A program made the position numbers and the translations under genes. The notes under the pieces are model-generated. The model had not been told where the DNA came from. It saw only the letters and a list, made by a program, of their open reading frames with translations, and did not search any database. Shown piece by piece: positions 28,258-41,528 of a stretch of DNA of 64,000 nt. Each line of letters opens with the position of its first letter. The first letter of the stretch is position 1. This stretch comes from Ovis canadensis (taxonomy: Eukaryota > Chordata > Mammalia > Artiodactyla > Bovidae): positions 44,314,001-44,378,000 of the forward strand of contig NC_091249.1 in the NCBI RefSeq assembly GCF_042477335.2, written 5' to 3'.

Positions 28258-28600
28258 GTTGAAAAGACTGGAAAGGATGGAGAAAACTTTTGGATCCATG
28301 CATGAGCAAAGCCCCATGGACAGGAATCTGGAGGTGATTACAGAGAATTGTGAATAATTCAGTTTGCCTGATCCTCAGTCTAGCACTGAGAACTAGAACC
28401 AAACAAGTAGGCTACAGCCATGCTGTGAACAACTTTGAATGCTATGCGAAGATCTGGATTTCGTTTTGTAAGTGATAGGAAGCAGAGAGGCAGGGAAATA
28501 GCCTGTAACTTCAATTCAGGAAAGTTTGTGTGGCTGTAAAGTGTCTCAGAGAACGAGCAGGGCAGCATATCTATGAGAGCTTGAGCATTCATTGCTCTGT
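28258..28600. other. Non-coding, no recognised feature
   Basis: Unique sequence between two SINEs; nothing nameable. Confidence 0.4.
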
Positions 28601-28790
28601 GAAGTGAAAGTTGCTCAGTCATGTCTGACTCTTTGTGACCCCATGGAATACTCCATGGAATTCTCCAGGCCAGAATACTGGCTTGGGTAGCCTGTTTGCT
28701 TCTTCAGGGGATCTCCCCAACCCAGGGATTGAACCCAGGTCTCCCGCATTGCAGGTGGATTCTTTACCAACTGATCCACCAGGGAAGCCC
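28601..28790 (-). mobile_element. Bov-tA SINE with internal deletion
   Basis: A minus-strand copy from GTTGCTCAGTCATGTCTGAC to CCACCAGGGAAGCCC. About 25 bases of the body near 28646-28660 are replaced by GAATACTCCATGGAATTCTC. Confidence 0.87.
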
Positions 28791-31700
28791 AAGTAAATCA
28801 TGGGTCCAAGAAAACACCAATGTTTTAGTCTAGATGATAGGCAAGATGGTGATGTCAGTTACAGAAAGGGAGAAATTGGAAAAGACAGGTTGGGGAAGGA
28901 GAGAAAAGAGATTCTGTCTTGGAACTGTTGAGTTTGACATATTAGTGGAATTTAAACACGAATAAGCCCAGCCAAAATAAGAAACAGAAGCCTATACTTC
29001 GGGATTAGTGGGATTCAGAGCTTTTTGCACAGAGAAGAGGTTTAAAACCATAAAAATTCCAGAAGAGGAATATGTAGAGAGTAAGTAGAGAAAAATTCCT
29101 GGGAGAATATCTACAATAAGGAGATTGAGCAGGGGAAATTGAAGCCTAAAGAGATAAAGGTTCAAGTTCAAAGTTAAAGAAACAAGGCTTGGAGACAAAA
29201 GACTCCATTCACAATTCTGGAAACACTTCTGGTTCCAGAAAGTTGGTATTATTGAATCTGTCAAGTGCTCCAGGAGGTAATGGGTGGTTGAGGAAGGCAG
29301 TTAAATGTGGTGGCCAGTAGGTTATGAGCCAGTGACTTTTGATAATTTAGTTCCAATGGGGTGATAAAGAATAAAAACTAAACTGTTAGGAGTTAAAGAT
29401 TAGGTCAAGAAGAAAAGCACATGTTCAAAAGGTTTGCAGAAAAGATATTTGAGAAAGAAGTAGAGTTAAAGATCAGCTTTGTCGTTGTTGCTGTTGTTAG
29501 GATAGGAGTATTTGGAGAGGAGAGCAAGAAACTGTGGTCCTAAGAGAAAAGAGATAATCAACAGAAAAAGCCTCTGAAGAGGTAGGAGGAGATGGGATCA
29601 AGGGTGTGGAGATGGGAAAGGGAAAAAGGAAGAAAAATAAAATAGATGGATTTAGAGAAAGGTTATTGTAGAGAAGGGAGGCACTGGTGGAGCTAATATA
29701 AAATGAATGTAGTCTTCTAAGTATGAGGCGAAGTAATCTTCAGAGATTCCAATCCTGGGAAATAGGACAGTGAAAAATGCTGGGAATTAAGCACTGTGGG
29801 AAATGTTATAGTGACTCAGTTAGGGAAGAATACTCACTGAATAATGGAAAAGGCCCAGTTAAGTTGAGTTGCAAGAAATTTCGGTGAAATTAAATGACTT
29901 TTTGCAATCTTTCTCAAGAAGCCCTGGGTGGCATGAAAGCAGAACCAAATTAAGTTGGTGGTGTGGTCTCCATTGGGGAAATAAAATATGGTAAAGTGTG
30001 TGCGTGTTTTAGAATCAGCTTGCTTTTAACAAGACTGTTGGGGGTTACACCTGCAGTGGAAAAAGCACAGGGCGAGGTCAGCATCAGAAGGAAACACGTT
30101 TATATTTCTGGATGCCCGAGCAGAAATAACAGATTTGAGATGGGTAAATCTGCAGTGAGTACAGACCAAGCGAAATGGACAGTGGAGTTACTTCCTGGAT
30201 GATCCGAGTCGTTAAGAAAGCACATTTTTGAGGAAAAATATTTTTATTTTATCTTTCTATACTGACCTATGTGAATATACTATGTTCATCAAAATAATAA
30301 AATAGTTCTTTATCTTTCCCTCTTATTGGCCATGTAGCAAAGCCTAACACTTGAAAAGTGACTTTAAAAATATTAGGGGAATTCAAGACCTAAGAGAAAG
30401 AATAAAGCAGAAAAAACAGCCAAAACTTCCTTACTATTTGTATATATTTACTTGAAAGACAAATGCAGGTTTTTTAACTTTCAAAATGAGAGTTATTCTT
30501 TTGACTTTGAGAATAATGAATTTATTAAAATTACATATGTAAAGTACGAACCTTAACCAAGCATGTAAGCAAAATAAATGGTATGGGTCATAAACGAAGA
30601 CATTCATGTCACATTGTCATAAGATTTCTCCTGGTAGGAAAAATTAAAAGAAAACAGGCAGACACAGAGGCTAGAAGACATGCACAAAATAACTTACAGG
30701 GATGTGGGAGAAAATTAATACCATAACAAGGCTAAGATGTCCTGTATTGTATTTTCCAAAGCCTGCCCCATGCTCTATATTTGTAGTTGAACTGCAGTTG
30801 AACTTGCAACATACTCCGTATTCTTAAGTTTCGAGCGTTTTACTCTTAAAGCCATGCTCCAGGGAAGTGCAAGCAACCCAGACACACAGCTGAAGAGAAA
30901 AATCCATCCCCATGGGTCTGAATGGAGATAAGAGAACCTCTTACGGTTCATTAATTTCACAACTGTCAGTCTGAAATTTCAGAGAAAGCTGAAAAATCAG
31001 CTTGTGGTTACTGCCGCTGCCCTATTTGCCAAGATTTTACTCTTCAACCTCTTTATACTTTCAGACAGAAGTCGATGTGTGGGGGATTGAGAAGAGAGGA
31101 AGAAGAGACCAAATTACAGGTGGAAAGAGTAGAGGCCCCTTCTTGGCTAGTGTGCTACTGTGACTGGCATAGCTGAGCGAGGCAAGGGTGTGGGAAGGTG
31201 CGCCCAGGGGGCTTGTATACATGGGTACTGCCAGGGCCAGCCAACTCTAGGAAGTGTAATGAAAGGGGGGAGTGTGGCAAAGAGGAAGCCAAGCTGTCTA
31301 AATTTTCTGCAGAACAAAGGCTTAGATTAACAGTTTTCCTGTGAACATCGTATTTTGGGGATAAGGCATGATTTTTTAAAAAGTTAATCTCTGAATCGAC
31401 CTGAATCGGTGAATCTGCTATGAACTGTTTTAGGGGGGGCAACTACTGATAAACGCCCCTGCACAGCAAGTTTATTAGGGCTCACTGCATTTTGTTCTTC
31501 TTGTTTCAGTGTCCTGGGAAAGTCTATTTAGGTTGGATGTAGCCAGAGGCAATTGAACACTTCAGGGGAAGTTTTCATATGTGTATATTTCTTTCAACTA
31601 ACTTTCATATGTTTTTAATCATTTTGCTGGCCACTATTGGAATTATTATTCTATTTTCCATGCAGCATTTTTTTTTTCTCTTTAGTTAATGTCTTTTCTC

Positions 31701-32163
31701 TGTCGGGAATGCCTCATGTTCCATCTTTTAAGCCAAGACTATGCAATGCAAAGGGAAGTGGACATTTAACAGCTTTCCTCCTGATCAGTGTAGATGACCT
31801 GTCATCCATCCATTTGTTTTTAGTTTGCAATATCACCGTTGAGTCAAAAGGGAAAGAATAAGGATCTAGAAGAGAGCGGTTTAGTGGATAACCTTGAGAG
31901 GTGTTGATAGAAGAGGAATGGACGTAGTTCCAGAAAACCTAGACTAGAATACCTATTCCAAATCATTTCAAATAGTTTTCAATGACCTCCCTAAGTGTTC
32001 AGGCAGAAAGAAAACCACAGTGAACCACACAACTAAATAGCTAATAGAGCTTATAAAAGGACATATGATAACTGGTCAGAAGGAAAAAATAGTCCTAACA
32101 TTAAATAGTATTGCATGAACCTTAATGAAAGAGATATTAAAAACTGAAGCAGAAGTTATTATT
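28791..32163. other. Non-coding, no recognised feature
   Basis: A long stretch without young SINEs. Purine-rich around 29300-29900, AT-rich around 30230-30560. I found no splice-supported exon and no repeat that I can name. Confidence 0.4.
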
Positions 32164-32388
32164 GAGGATTTCCAGGTGGCACAGTGGTAAAGAGTCCGTC
32201 TGCCAATGCAGGAGATGCAAGCGATGCTGGTTTGATCCCTGGGTTGGGAAGACCCCTTGGGGTAGGAAATGGCAACCCACTCTAGTATTCTCACCTGGGA
32301 AATTCCATGGACAGAGGAGCCTGGCGGGCTACAGTCCAGGGGGTTGCAAAGAGTTGGACATGACTGAGTATACAGCACACACACAAAT
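32164..32388 (+). mobile_element. Bov-tA SINE
   Basis: A complete plus-strand copy: head GGATTTCCAGGTGGCACAGT, B-box GGTTTGATCCC near 32230, body, and a short CA-rich tail (ACACACACA). Confidence 0.9.
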
Positions 32389-35300
32389 GTATTACTAGCA
32401 GTTTTACAGAGGATCAGAAACGCTCTACACTTGGTCATTTCTTATATTAATCACACAGTAAATACTAAGTAGTAATAAGTGAAATTATAGTTGTGTGGTG
32501 TTATTTATAGGAAAGTTAGGAGAACGTTCCCCAATGATGTAACTTGGGGGAGATTTGTTGTGAAATATCAATTAGTAACATATATGGAGCCATTAGCCCC
32601 TTTGAAAATCTAGTGGTGGAATGGCCATCTCCCCAGAAATCGTACATGCATGGAGAACCATGGATATGACTTAGAATGACAGGTGGACTCCCTAAAGCGC
32701 ATCCATTAGTCCCATGAAGGGAACTGTCGGGCCTTTAGTCAGAGCCAAACTTTCCCTTTCAAATAGATGCTCCTTTGTGCAAGGCATCATTTGGCGCCAT
32801 TTAAATGCCTCAAAAAGTACTGAGTGGAAGCCTGCAAGAACTTGCGAAATATACCACCTCTGGCTTTAGGAAGATCTTAAGTTCTGCTTTGTGTAAAACA
32901 GTCCCTAATGTACCCGTTGTCTTGACTAATATTAACAGTGTCCTCTTTTTACTCTCTGAAATGTCCCTGTTTGGTCAATAAACTACACAGACACTTTGGA
33001 AAAACATCAATTCATAAAATATAAGCAATCAAGAGATGAAACCAAAACAGCAAAAATAAACGTAGAAATATTGAAACTGTGAAACCATGTGGAGAAATAT
33101 GAATTTATAAGACTGGCAGTGAATCCATTTAAACACAGAACTAAGGTAAAATGACTATAGAAATTATGGTTAGAAAAGAGAATAGAAAAGCAACATGTCT
33201 TGACAATAATACCTTACAAAAATTGATGAGGGAGGGAGAGGTGAAAGGAGGCTAATGATACTAGATTCTCTGACTTTCATGGCAAACAGTCAATTAAATC
33301 AGTGTAACATTAAAATATGGAGTGAAAACTGAAAACAAATTCTTTAATAATTTATCTTTGTTTTTTAATGTTGGTGGGTCCTTTAAAAACTAACACTCTT
33401 TTAGTGAAGAAAGATTTTTCTGAAGTTCAGCAATGAACTTCAGCCAAATGAAGTTTCATTTGGCTCTTATTGTTGAATTCAAGTAAAATTACATATAGTA
33501 TCTTCATCAATAATAACTTTGATAAGATGATCTCACTTCAATGAAAATATGCATGTCAATATGTTACTTACATAGAGAGATGTCTGGAATGATATTCACT
33601 AAGGTCAACCTAAATTGTGGGTAATTTTTATGCTAATTTTATACTTTTATAACAGCTTGAATTTTTATAATGAACTTGTGTCATTTTTATAATAATAATA
33701 AAACAATAAAAAATATCAACTTCAGAGTCAAAACTTAGGCAGAGTTTAGGTAATAAAATCAGTTCTAAAAGGAAAAATCAAGTGGAGTCCAAATTACTTT
33801 CTGAAATGACTGATGAGGATGATATTTAAGGTGTTGTATATAATACAGTTTAGTAATAGAACCAATTAGTAATTGACATTAAAATTAACATTAGGAATGA
33901 ATACAGCTTTGCATAGAATAAAATCAATATACAATGCAAAATAAAAATATTGACTATCTTAATTCACATTATTCCAATAATGCATCTTATTTTGTCAATC
34001 GTTTATAGTTGAATATATTAGTTAAATGCTTGCATGATGCAACTTAACTGAAATCCTAGAATTCAGTTACAAAGGCCTGGAGAAATAATCTGAACACAAG
34101 ATTTAGCACAAGTCTGTTTCTACCATAACATAAGACAGCTCTTCCTGATAGTTTTATTGTATTCAGACTTGTTTCCCTGGCTTGCTTGCATTCACCAAAG
34201 AATGAATTCACAAATAACTGGATGAGACTTGTAGGGTATGAGCCATCTTACGTTGAAAAGTGGCAGCCAAAAAGTTGGTTTGGGGGATGCATGGGCTGAA
34301 CCATTCCTTGGGGCCTATGTTGCTGGCTGTGGCTGGACTGAGAAATCATTGTCTAACATTCAGCCTCCCAAATGCTTCCCCACCCTGTGCCTCTAAAAGG
34401 TCACAGGTATAATTATCTACCTGCTACCGGGGAACAAAGGAAGCTTCCCACATTTGCACATTGGAAGGCTGCAGTTAGCTGGATTTATTTGCTGTCATTG
34501 AAGTATCTGGCTTGCTGGTTTGGGAGAGGCTATTTTAGTGGGGCTGGGCCAAAGCAGCCATATCGAAATGTAGAGATGTCTTTATTACCAAATATGTATG
34601 TAAATAAAATGCCTGGCTCTTTCCCCCAAGTGACACGTTTCACACATTACTTAGAAACAAATACTACTGCAAGTTTAATGGTCCTTTTTCCCCCTTTTAG
34701 ATTGCATGATAACATCCCTGTAACAACACAGCCTCATGCCCTGTGTTCATTTGTGGACACTGATTAACCGGAGTCAAAAAGAGATCAGGGAAACTAGAAG
34801 TGTGGGAATGTCCTGAAAAGGAAACAGTCCTTGTGCCCTGAACCACCACTTTGAGTCAAATAGGAAAAAGTGCCCCACCTTAAGACACTCTCAAACCATC
34901 TTAGTTGTGATCATTAATCTGTAATGAGGCAAATCACTAGATATAATATTTTAAAGTGGTGACCATGGGAAAGCACACACAGGACAATCCTTGCCCTCCT
35001 GTCTCAGGACATGGCCTAGAATCGGCCCTGTCTGTTGGTGTGCACTTTGTATCTCTGATGGAGTGTGACTGGTCATGAGCACCGTATGGTCACTTCTGCA
35101 CACATCTGGGTTGAATCATAGACATATCAACTTCATGAAAGCCAATAAAGCAATTGTTCTAAATATTGATATTGAAGTTGCACTGTGAGCTGAAAGAAAC
35201 CAGAGACCTCTGCTGGAAACACGGAGGAGACTCAGTCAGCAGATGAGACTGCCACTAGCTGGAAATGCGCTGGGAGGAAAGGGCCGCAACTCAGGAGGGG

Positions 35301-36198
35301 GTTCAAGTGTAGCCCAGACGCTGCTGTTCAGGAAGAACACTGATTACAGGCCAGGAGCCAGGCACTGTGCTAGGGACAGAATTAGAACTAGCCGTAACGG
35401 TGGGAATGATTGCACTTAAATTCACCACTTTTATTTGGGAAATATTTTTAATGTTTTTCCTAAGCTCTTTGCCTGAGGCAGTAAGTCAGGTTGACAGACC
35501 CCTAACTGGGGTGCACAGAGCCCATTCCCCTTGAAATTAGTCAAGAAACAAGGGAATAAAGGGACTTGCTGTGTGGAGCAAGCCTTCTTGACCTCTCTGC
35601 CCATTGATATGTTTGAACTCACACTGATTAGTTCTGATGATTGTTCTCCAGATGGGAACCTCTCTAGGATCCTGGACTTTATTGTGGTCCTTAAAAATTT
35701 TAGAAGCTTTGGATCCCAGATATCTGACCCACAAGAAAGGCCTCACTGTTCTAGAGTCTCCCATAGGTGACCCAGATGGTGTTTGGCAGCTGGCGTGAGT
35801 TACCCTCAGCCCTGGCATGAAGCCTGTGTGCCTGGTCCCTGGGCTCAACTACTACACAACTCTGTGGGTCATGTCATGGGTCCTTTGTGACCAGGCTGTC
35901 CTCTTTACAGCATCTCACCCAGGCTACACCATAGAACTACCTCCTCTCTGCTTCATATTCTGGATTTCAGACTGTAGACTGATGGACTCAGCACAATTTC
36001 AGCCAGTGGACATTCATGTTTTATTTGACTGGCATGATGCTCTTAGAAGTTTCAAATGTGAATATCCCTAGGTGGGACTTACTGTCATGGATACTGTACT
36101 CTCCACCACTCCCTATGGCCCTACATGCAGCTGCCAAACCCCAAAAGCATATGAGCCTGTGACTGAGCAGCCTACTTTTCCCACTCTCTCTTCAACTT
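32389..36198. other. Non-coding; no young repeats; hairpin pair at 33420-33465
   Basis: AT-rich, with no ruminant SINE for 3.8 kb. A 131-codon open frame at 34372-34767 (plus) has no domain and no splice context. Two adjacent inverted repeats at 33420-33465 are described under findings. Confidence 0.45.
33420..33465. repeat. Two adjoining inverted repeats
   Basis: CTGAAGTTC / GAACTTCAG (9-base arms, 6-base loop, 33420-33443) overlaps by two bases AGCCAAATGAA / TTCATTTGGCT (11-base arms, 2-base loop, 33442-33465). Both are perfect. Confidence 0.9.
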
Positions 36199-36487
36199 TG
36201 TTGCTGTTCACTCACTCAGTCGTGTCCAGCTCTTTGTGACCCCATGGACTGCAGCACGCCAGGCTTCCCTGTCGTTCACCCATCTCCAGGGTGTGCTCAA
36301 ACTCATGTCCATTGAGTCAGTGATGCCATCCAACCATCTCAGCCTCTGTCGCCCCATTCTCCTCCTGCCTTCAGTCTTTCCCAGCACCAGAGTCTTTTCC
36401 AATGAGTCGGCTCTTTGCATCAGGTGGCCAGAGTATTGGAGCTTTAGCTTCAGCATCAGTCCTTTCAGTGAATATTCAGGGTGCCCC
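36199..36487 (-). mobile_element. BovB LINE 3' end fragment
   Basis: About 290 bases of the 3' coding end and 3' tail on the minus strand (CAGTGATGCCATCCAACCAT, CTTTAGCTTCAGCATCAGTC on plus). The terminal (GAACT)n is replaced by CACTCACTCAGT, so the very end is eroded. Confidence 0.85.
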
Positions 36488-37315
36488 ACTTATCTCAACA
36501 AAAGGTATTTGCTTATATTTAATTTCTAAGAAATGAGCTAAACTTAGTTAATTTGCATGAATGTGCCAGTGGCTAGACATGGGTTGCTTCGTGTCTAGAA
36601 GATCTTTGCATTTCAGCTGGGATTTCCTATGGAATCAGTGCTTTGAGTCAAAGGAATGAACCTGTGGCTCTGGAATTTAAGAAGCAGGGCAGGCACTTTA
36701 GAAAACAAGTAGGCAGCAATATATTAGTGATTGTCACACTGAAGTGTCCCTGCTCTCTTTGATTATAAGCATGTAGGCAATTTGAACAGAACTTGACAGG
36801 AGTCTAGAAACCTATCCTTAGGCAAAAGAAGCCCCTCTATGAAGGGAGGAGAGTCCAAGAGCACAAGAGCACCCAGTAACTGTGCACAACACTCAAATCA
36901 TTTGCTTGCTGGAGGATTTTTTGCTTCCCTCACTTCTAGCTGGAACCCAGGTTGTCTAAAGCAGGGACCACCCTGCCAAGGCCTGAGGGAATCATTCTGT
37001 GACTGTGTAGCTTTTGAATGGGTGTCATTCCATTCACAGTGTTCCTCTTTCTGCTTGACAAAATGAACATAAAGAATTTGGGCCATAGCTTCTGTTTTCG
37101 ATTTTCCACACTCCTTATCCCTTCTATGAGGCCAAATAATTGAAATGTTTGTGGTGAGCGCACAAGACGTATCATAGCATGCAGTAAGGTCAGATGGGGA
37201 AATAAGAGGGAGAGTTTTTCTTCCCTACACTTGAGGGAAAAAGAGCAAAACCTCTTAGAGATTCTCGTGTAAGACATGGGGAACAAAAGTATGGCGACCA
37301 AGGGAGGATGAGGGG
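36488..37315. other. Non-coding, no recognised feature
   Basis: Unique sequence; frames up to 136 codons on the minus strand (36936-37346) show no domain. Confidence 0.4.
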
Positions 37316-37530
37316 TTGGGATGGACTGGGAGACTGAGACTGGCATTTATGCACTGCTGTGTATAAAAAGCTAACTGAGGACAGATCGTGCCGCAGAGGG
37401 ACCTCTGCTCAACGTTCTGTGGTGAACTAAAGGGGAAGGAAGCCCAAGGAAGAGGGGATGTATGTATGTATATAGCTGACTCGCTTTGCTGTACAGCAGA
37501 AATTGACACAATATTGTAAAGCAGCTATGC
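37316..37530 (+). mobile_element. LINE-1 3' end fragment
   Basis: The 3' untranslated L1 pattern is clear at TATAGCTGACTCGCTTTGCT, GTACAGCAGAAATTGACACA and ATATTGTAAAGCAGCTATGC. Truncated and without a poly(A) tail; a SINE follows at once. Confidence 0.65.
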
Positions 37531-37536
37531 TTGCTT

Positions 37537-37757
37537 GAGGGGGCTCAGTTGCTCAGTAGTGTCTGACTCTCTGCAGCCCCATGCAAGGGAGCCCACCAAG
37601 CTCCTCTGTCCACGGGATTCTCCAGGCAAGAATACTAGAGTGTGTTACCACGCCCCACTCCAGGGGATTGTCCCATTCCAGGGATAGAATCTGCAACTCT
37701 TGTGTCTCCTGCATTGGCAGGTGGATTCTTTACCAGTAGTGCCACTGGGAAAGGAAC
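37537..37757 (-). mobile_element. Bov-tA SINE
   Basis: A minus-strand copy, complete but diverged (GTTGCTCAGTAGTGTCTGAC through CCAGTAGTGCCACTGGGAAA). It landed at the end of the L1 fragment. Confidence 0.87.
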
Positions 37758-37834
37758 CATACTCCAAAATAAAATAGAAAGAAATCCTTGTGTATATTCC
37801 AATAATGAAAATGTCCAACCAAGAGGCAGCTAAC

Positions 37835-37985
37835 AATTACGAGGCGCTTTCTAAGTGCCAGTCCCTGTAGTAAGCACTTAAGATGATTTATCTTAATACT
37901 TCTGACAATAACCCTCTGGATAAAATGCAGTATTCCCATTTTACAAACCAGGAGACTGAGGTATGAGCTGTTAGTAAATGGTAAA
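37835..37985 (+). repeat. MIR SINE
   Basis: MIR core and 3' region: CTAAGTGCCAGTCCCTG, ATGATTTATCTTAATACTTC, CCATTTTACAAACCAGGAGA, CTGAGGTATGAG. Old mammalian repeat. Confidence 0.65.
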
Positions 37986-38109
37986 GTTGCTTTTCACCCA
38001 GACATTAGGTCTTCAGGCTGCCTGCACTGCCGCTGTGAAGGAAAGAGGGATGTACTGACATGTGGCTGTTTGTCAGACATGATCCCGGGTTCTTCGCAGG
38101 TATTCTCAT

Positions 38110-39412
38110 GTTTAACTCTCTGACTGTGTAGATCACAATAAACTGTTTGATATTCTTAAAGAGATGGGAATACCAGACCACCTGACCTGCCTCTTGAGAA
38201 ATCTGTATGCAGGTCAGGAAGCAACAGTTAGAACTGGGCATGGAACAACAGACTGGTTCCAAATAGGAAAAGGAGTACATCAAGGCTGTATATTGTCACC
38301 CTGCTCTCCAGTACTCTTGCTTGGAAAATGCCATGGATGGAGGGGCCTGGTGGGCTGCAGTCCATGGGGTCACTGGGAGTCAGACACAACTGAGCGACTT
38401 CAATTTCACTTTTCACTTTCATGTACTGGAGAAGGAAATGGCAACCCACTCCAGTGTTCTTGCCTGGAGAATCCCAGGGATGGGGGAGCCTGGTGGGCTG
38501 CCCCGTCTATGGGGTCGCACAGAGTTGGACACGACTGAAGCAGCAGCAGCAGGAGAGTACATCATGAGAAACGCTGGGCTGGAAGAAGCGCAAGCTGGAA
38601 TCAAGATTGCCGGGAGAAATATCAATAACCTCAGATATGCAGGTGACACCACGCTTATGGAAGAAAGTGAAGAACTTAAAGAGCCTCTTGATGAAAGCGA
38701 AAGAGGAGAGTGAAAAAGTTGGCTTGAAGCTCAACATTCAGAAAACTAAGATCATGGCATCCATTCCCATCACTTCATTGCAAATAGATGGGGAAACAGT
38801 GGAAACAGTGTCAGACTTTATTTTTCTGGGCTCCAAAGTCACTGCAGATGGTGACTGCAGCCATGAAATTAAACTCCTTGGAAGGAAAGTTATGACCAAC
38901 CTAGAGAGCATATTAAAAAGCAGAGACATTACTTTGTCAACAAAGGTACATCTAGTCAAGGCTATGGTTTTTCCAGTAGTCATGTATAGATGTAAGAGTT
39001 GGACTATAAAGAATGCTGAGCGCTGAAGATTTGATGCTTTTGAACTGTGGTGTTGAAGAAGACTCTTGAGAGTCCACTGGACTGCAAGGAGATCCAACCA
39101 GTCCATCCTAAAGGAGATCAGTCCTGGGTGTTCATTGGAAGGACTGATGCTGAAGCTGAAATTCCAATACTTTTGCCACCTGATGCGAAGAGCTGACTCA
39201 TTTGAAAAGACCCTGATGCTGGGAAAGATTGAGGGCAGGAGGAGAAGGGGATGACAGAGGATGAGATGGTTGGATCGCATCACTGACTCAAATGGACATG
39301 GGTTTGGGTGGAGTCTGGGAGTTGGTAATAGACAAGGAGGCCTGGTGTGCTATGGTTTATGGGGTCACGAAGAGTCAGACATAACTGAGTGACTGAACTG
39401 AACTGAACTGAA
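38110..39412 (+). mobile_element. BovB LINE (RTE) interrupted by a Bov-A2 SINE
   Basis: Starts within the palm of the reverse transcriptase (GACTGTGTAGATCAC, the CVDH region, with a stop in place of Trp/Val). It runs through GKGVHQGCILSPC to 38302, is interrupted by a SINE, and resumes at 38556 (AGTACATCATGAGAAACGCT). The catalytic box reads YAGD at 38636-38647, so the first of the two catalytic Asp is lost. A run through the C-terminal domain reaches 39026 before a stop, and the element ends in (GAACT)n at 39395-39412. Non-functional. Confidence 0.92.
38303..38553 (+). mobile_element. Bov-A2 SINE inserted in BovB
   Basis: Dimeric Bov-A with the CACTTTTCACTTTC linker near 38407 and a (CAG)n tail at 38539-38552. 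It splits the BovB coding region between the GVHQG and YADD boxes. About 17 bases of the BovB target expected at the junction are missing. Confidence 0.92.
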
Positions 39413-41316
39413 TCTCTTGCTGCGAGGAACTGAGGCAGGGAGAAATCATTTGTTCATAGATATGTGATTCTGAGGCAGGGAGGAATCATCCGTCCACAGA
39501 CATGTGATTTCACTGTGCATTTGTCTTCTGATTCCAGGTCTGCTTGATTTCAGCAGTTTCTAGAAACATGAGGGGGAAGGTCATCTGTGGTCGGCTGAAT
39601 ATCATGCTCTGCCTTATGGGTTCACAGAGTCAGCCATTGCATGGGATTTGAGAGAAATCCACAAAACTCCTACTTCTGCTCTCTGGACTGCCTCAAAATC
39701 TCATTCCTTTGGATTAAACTGCTTTCTCCCCAGATCCTCTTTCAAAATGCAAATAGACCTATGAGAGTTTTCTATGAAGAATTTTATCATACTTCCCCAA
39801 CCCCCTTCCAATAATATCAAGGGATGGGGGTAGTGAAGGGTAGAAGGGGATGCTGAAAGTGATGAAAGGGAAAGGAGATCCAGGTGACCCAAAGCTGTTC
39901 CCAAAGTCAGAACTTTGCCTGCAGCCATTTAAAACAATTTGAAGCAAACTGACTGAGCTTGAAAGTGTATAAACAAGTTTCCATTCCCCCAGGCATGTCC
40001 TACATATGCAGAAAGAGTATCAATAGCATTTTAATATATAGGAGCAACTGTGTAGTTCAGTCTCAAACCTCAACAATTGCAGTTTGATTGTCTCAAAACC
40101 ACTGGTATTTCACGTTTACTTCTAGTGTTTTCAAACAATTCTACCCAAATGTCACATCTGGAAGGATCGTTGTTTGAAATTAAATTGTTTTTGGAAATCA
40201 CTGGATGCCACGTAAAGGAATTTTCCAATCCAGCCTGTCTATTGGCCAACTATTAAAGAGTCTGCTACATGTGATCTGGGGCTTTGTTTTGCTCCTTTCA
40301 ACAATAAGAAAGACTTGGCCGTTCATTTGGAAATGCTGTTAACATTAGAGGATTTTCATGTACCTGATTTTTAAAAACAAACTATTGGTATTTTGAATAT
40401 ATGCTTGGCATTTTAGTTATTTACTTGCTAGTCCTGAGATAACAAAGGCTGAAAAATAAAAGTCAAAGAATGAAATCCAAATGAAAGCTTCTGTTTATGA
40501 AAGGAATACAGTTTCTTAGCTAAAGTTTTTTCCTTTTCTTTTTTCTTTTCACATTTGAGATTTTTTTTTTTTTTTTCCCTTCCTGATCCCGTGGAAAGCT
40601 ATTGGCTGGAAAGTGAGGTGTTTTTGGTATGGATTCAACCTCTTGGCAAATTCTGGTAAGAACAACTTTCCCTGAAGAAAATGGGTGTGGCCCTGGCATG
40701 TGGTTCCCATGCTCTTCAGTTTGGCTCCAGGCCTGACCTTCATATTCAGATAGCTTCCGGGTCACGGGTAAAATGAAGCAATGGGGGAAGACAGGAAAAA
40801 CCTAATAACTGGGGCAGGCACTCAGTTTTTCCAGCTTCTAGAGAGAAAAAAAAGGACAGCAAGGGGCACTATCTGACCTGGAACATGGGAGCAGGGCCTG
40901 CTTTGTCTACAGCTTGTATACTCGAGGGCCCCCAGCCCTGGGAAAGGCCCAGGAAAGAAGTTTTTCAATGAAAAGAAGAAAGATATCATCTTGGGTATAA
41001 GACAGAAAGGATTCTATCCTTAAGAAACAATTTTGTTACTTGTTTGTTGTCTTCTCCTTTCTTATCAGAGTTTTTGATTCCAATCTTTCCCTTTCCTCTC
41101 TCTCTCTTCCCTCAACCTCTGATTTCCTGAAGCTTTAGTTTGGGACAAGTGATCTCTCTCTGTTTTTACCTTCTCTGCTTAAACAAAGGTAGATGTGAAA
41201 GCTGCTTAGGGACTTTTAATGACAGTATCATGGCATCAGAGCTGATCCTTGGAGTAGGATTATTGGAAAATCATTGAGACCCTTCTTCAATTTGCAAGAC
41301 CTCTTTTTCCCTATAG
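39413..41316. other. Non-coding, no recognised feature
   Basis: Includes a pyrimidine-rich run at 40529-40580. No gene or nameable repeat. Confidence 0.4.
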
Positions 41317-41528
41317 GGCTTCCCTGGTAGCTTAGTGGTAAAGAATCTGCCTGCCAGTGCAAGAGACACAGGTTTGATACCTAGGTCGGGAAAATGCCCT
41401 GGAGAAGGAGATGGCAACCCACTCCAGTAACTCTTGCCTGGGAAATCCCATGGACAGAAGAGCGTGGCAGGCTATAGTCCATGAGGTCACAAAAGGGTCA
41501 GACATGACTTAGTGACTAAACAATAAAG
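41317..41528 (+). mobile_element. Bov-tA SINE
   Basis: A full-length plus copy: GGGCTTCCCTGGTAGCTTAG to GACTTAGTGACTAAACAATA. One- to two-base insertions occur at 41430 and 41494. Confidence 0.9.

Noticed and set aside
34372..34767. 131-codon open frame on plus as a gene
   Set aside because: No recognisable domain, no splice sites or promoter context, and its residue pattern looks like translated non-coding DNA.
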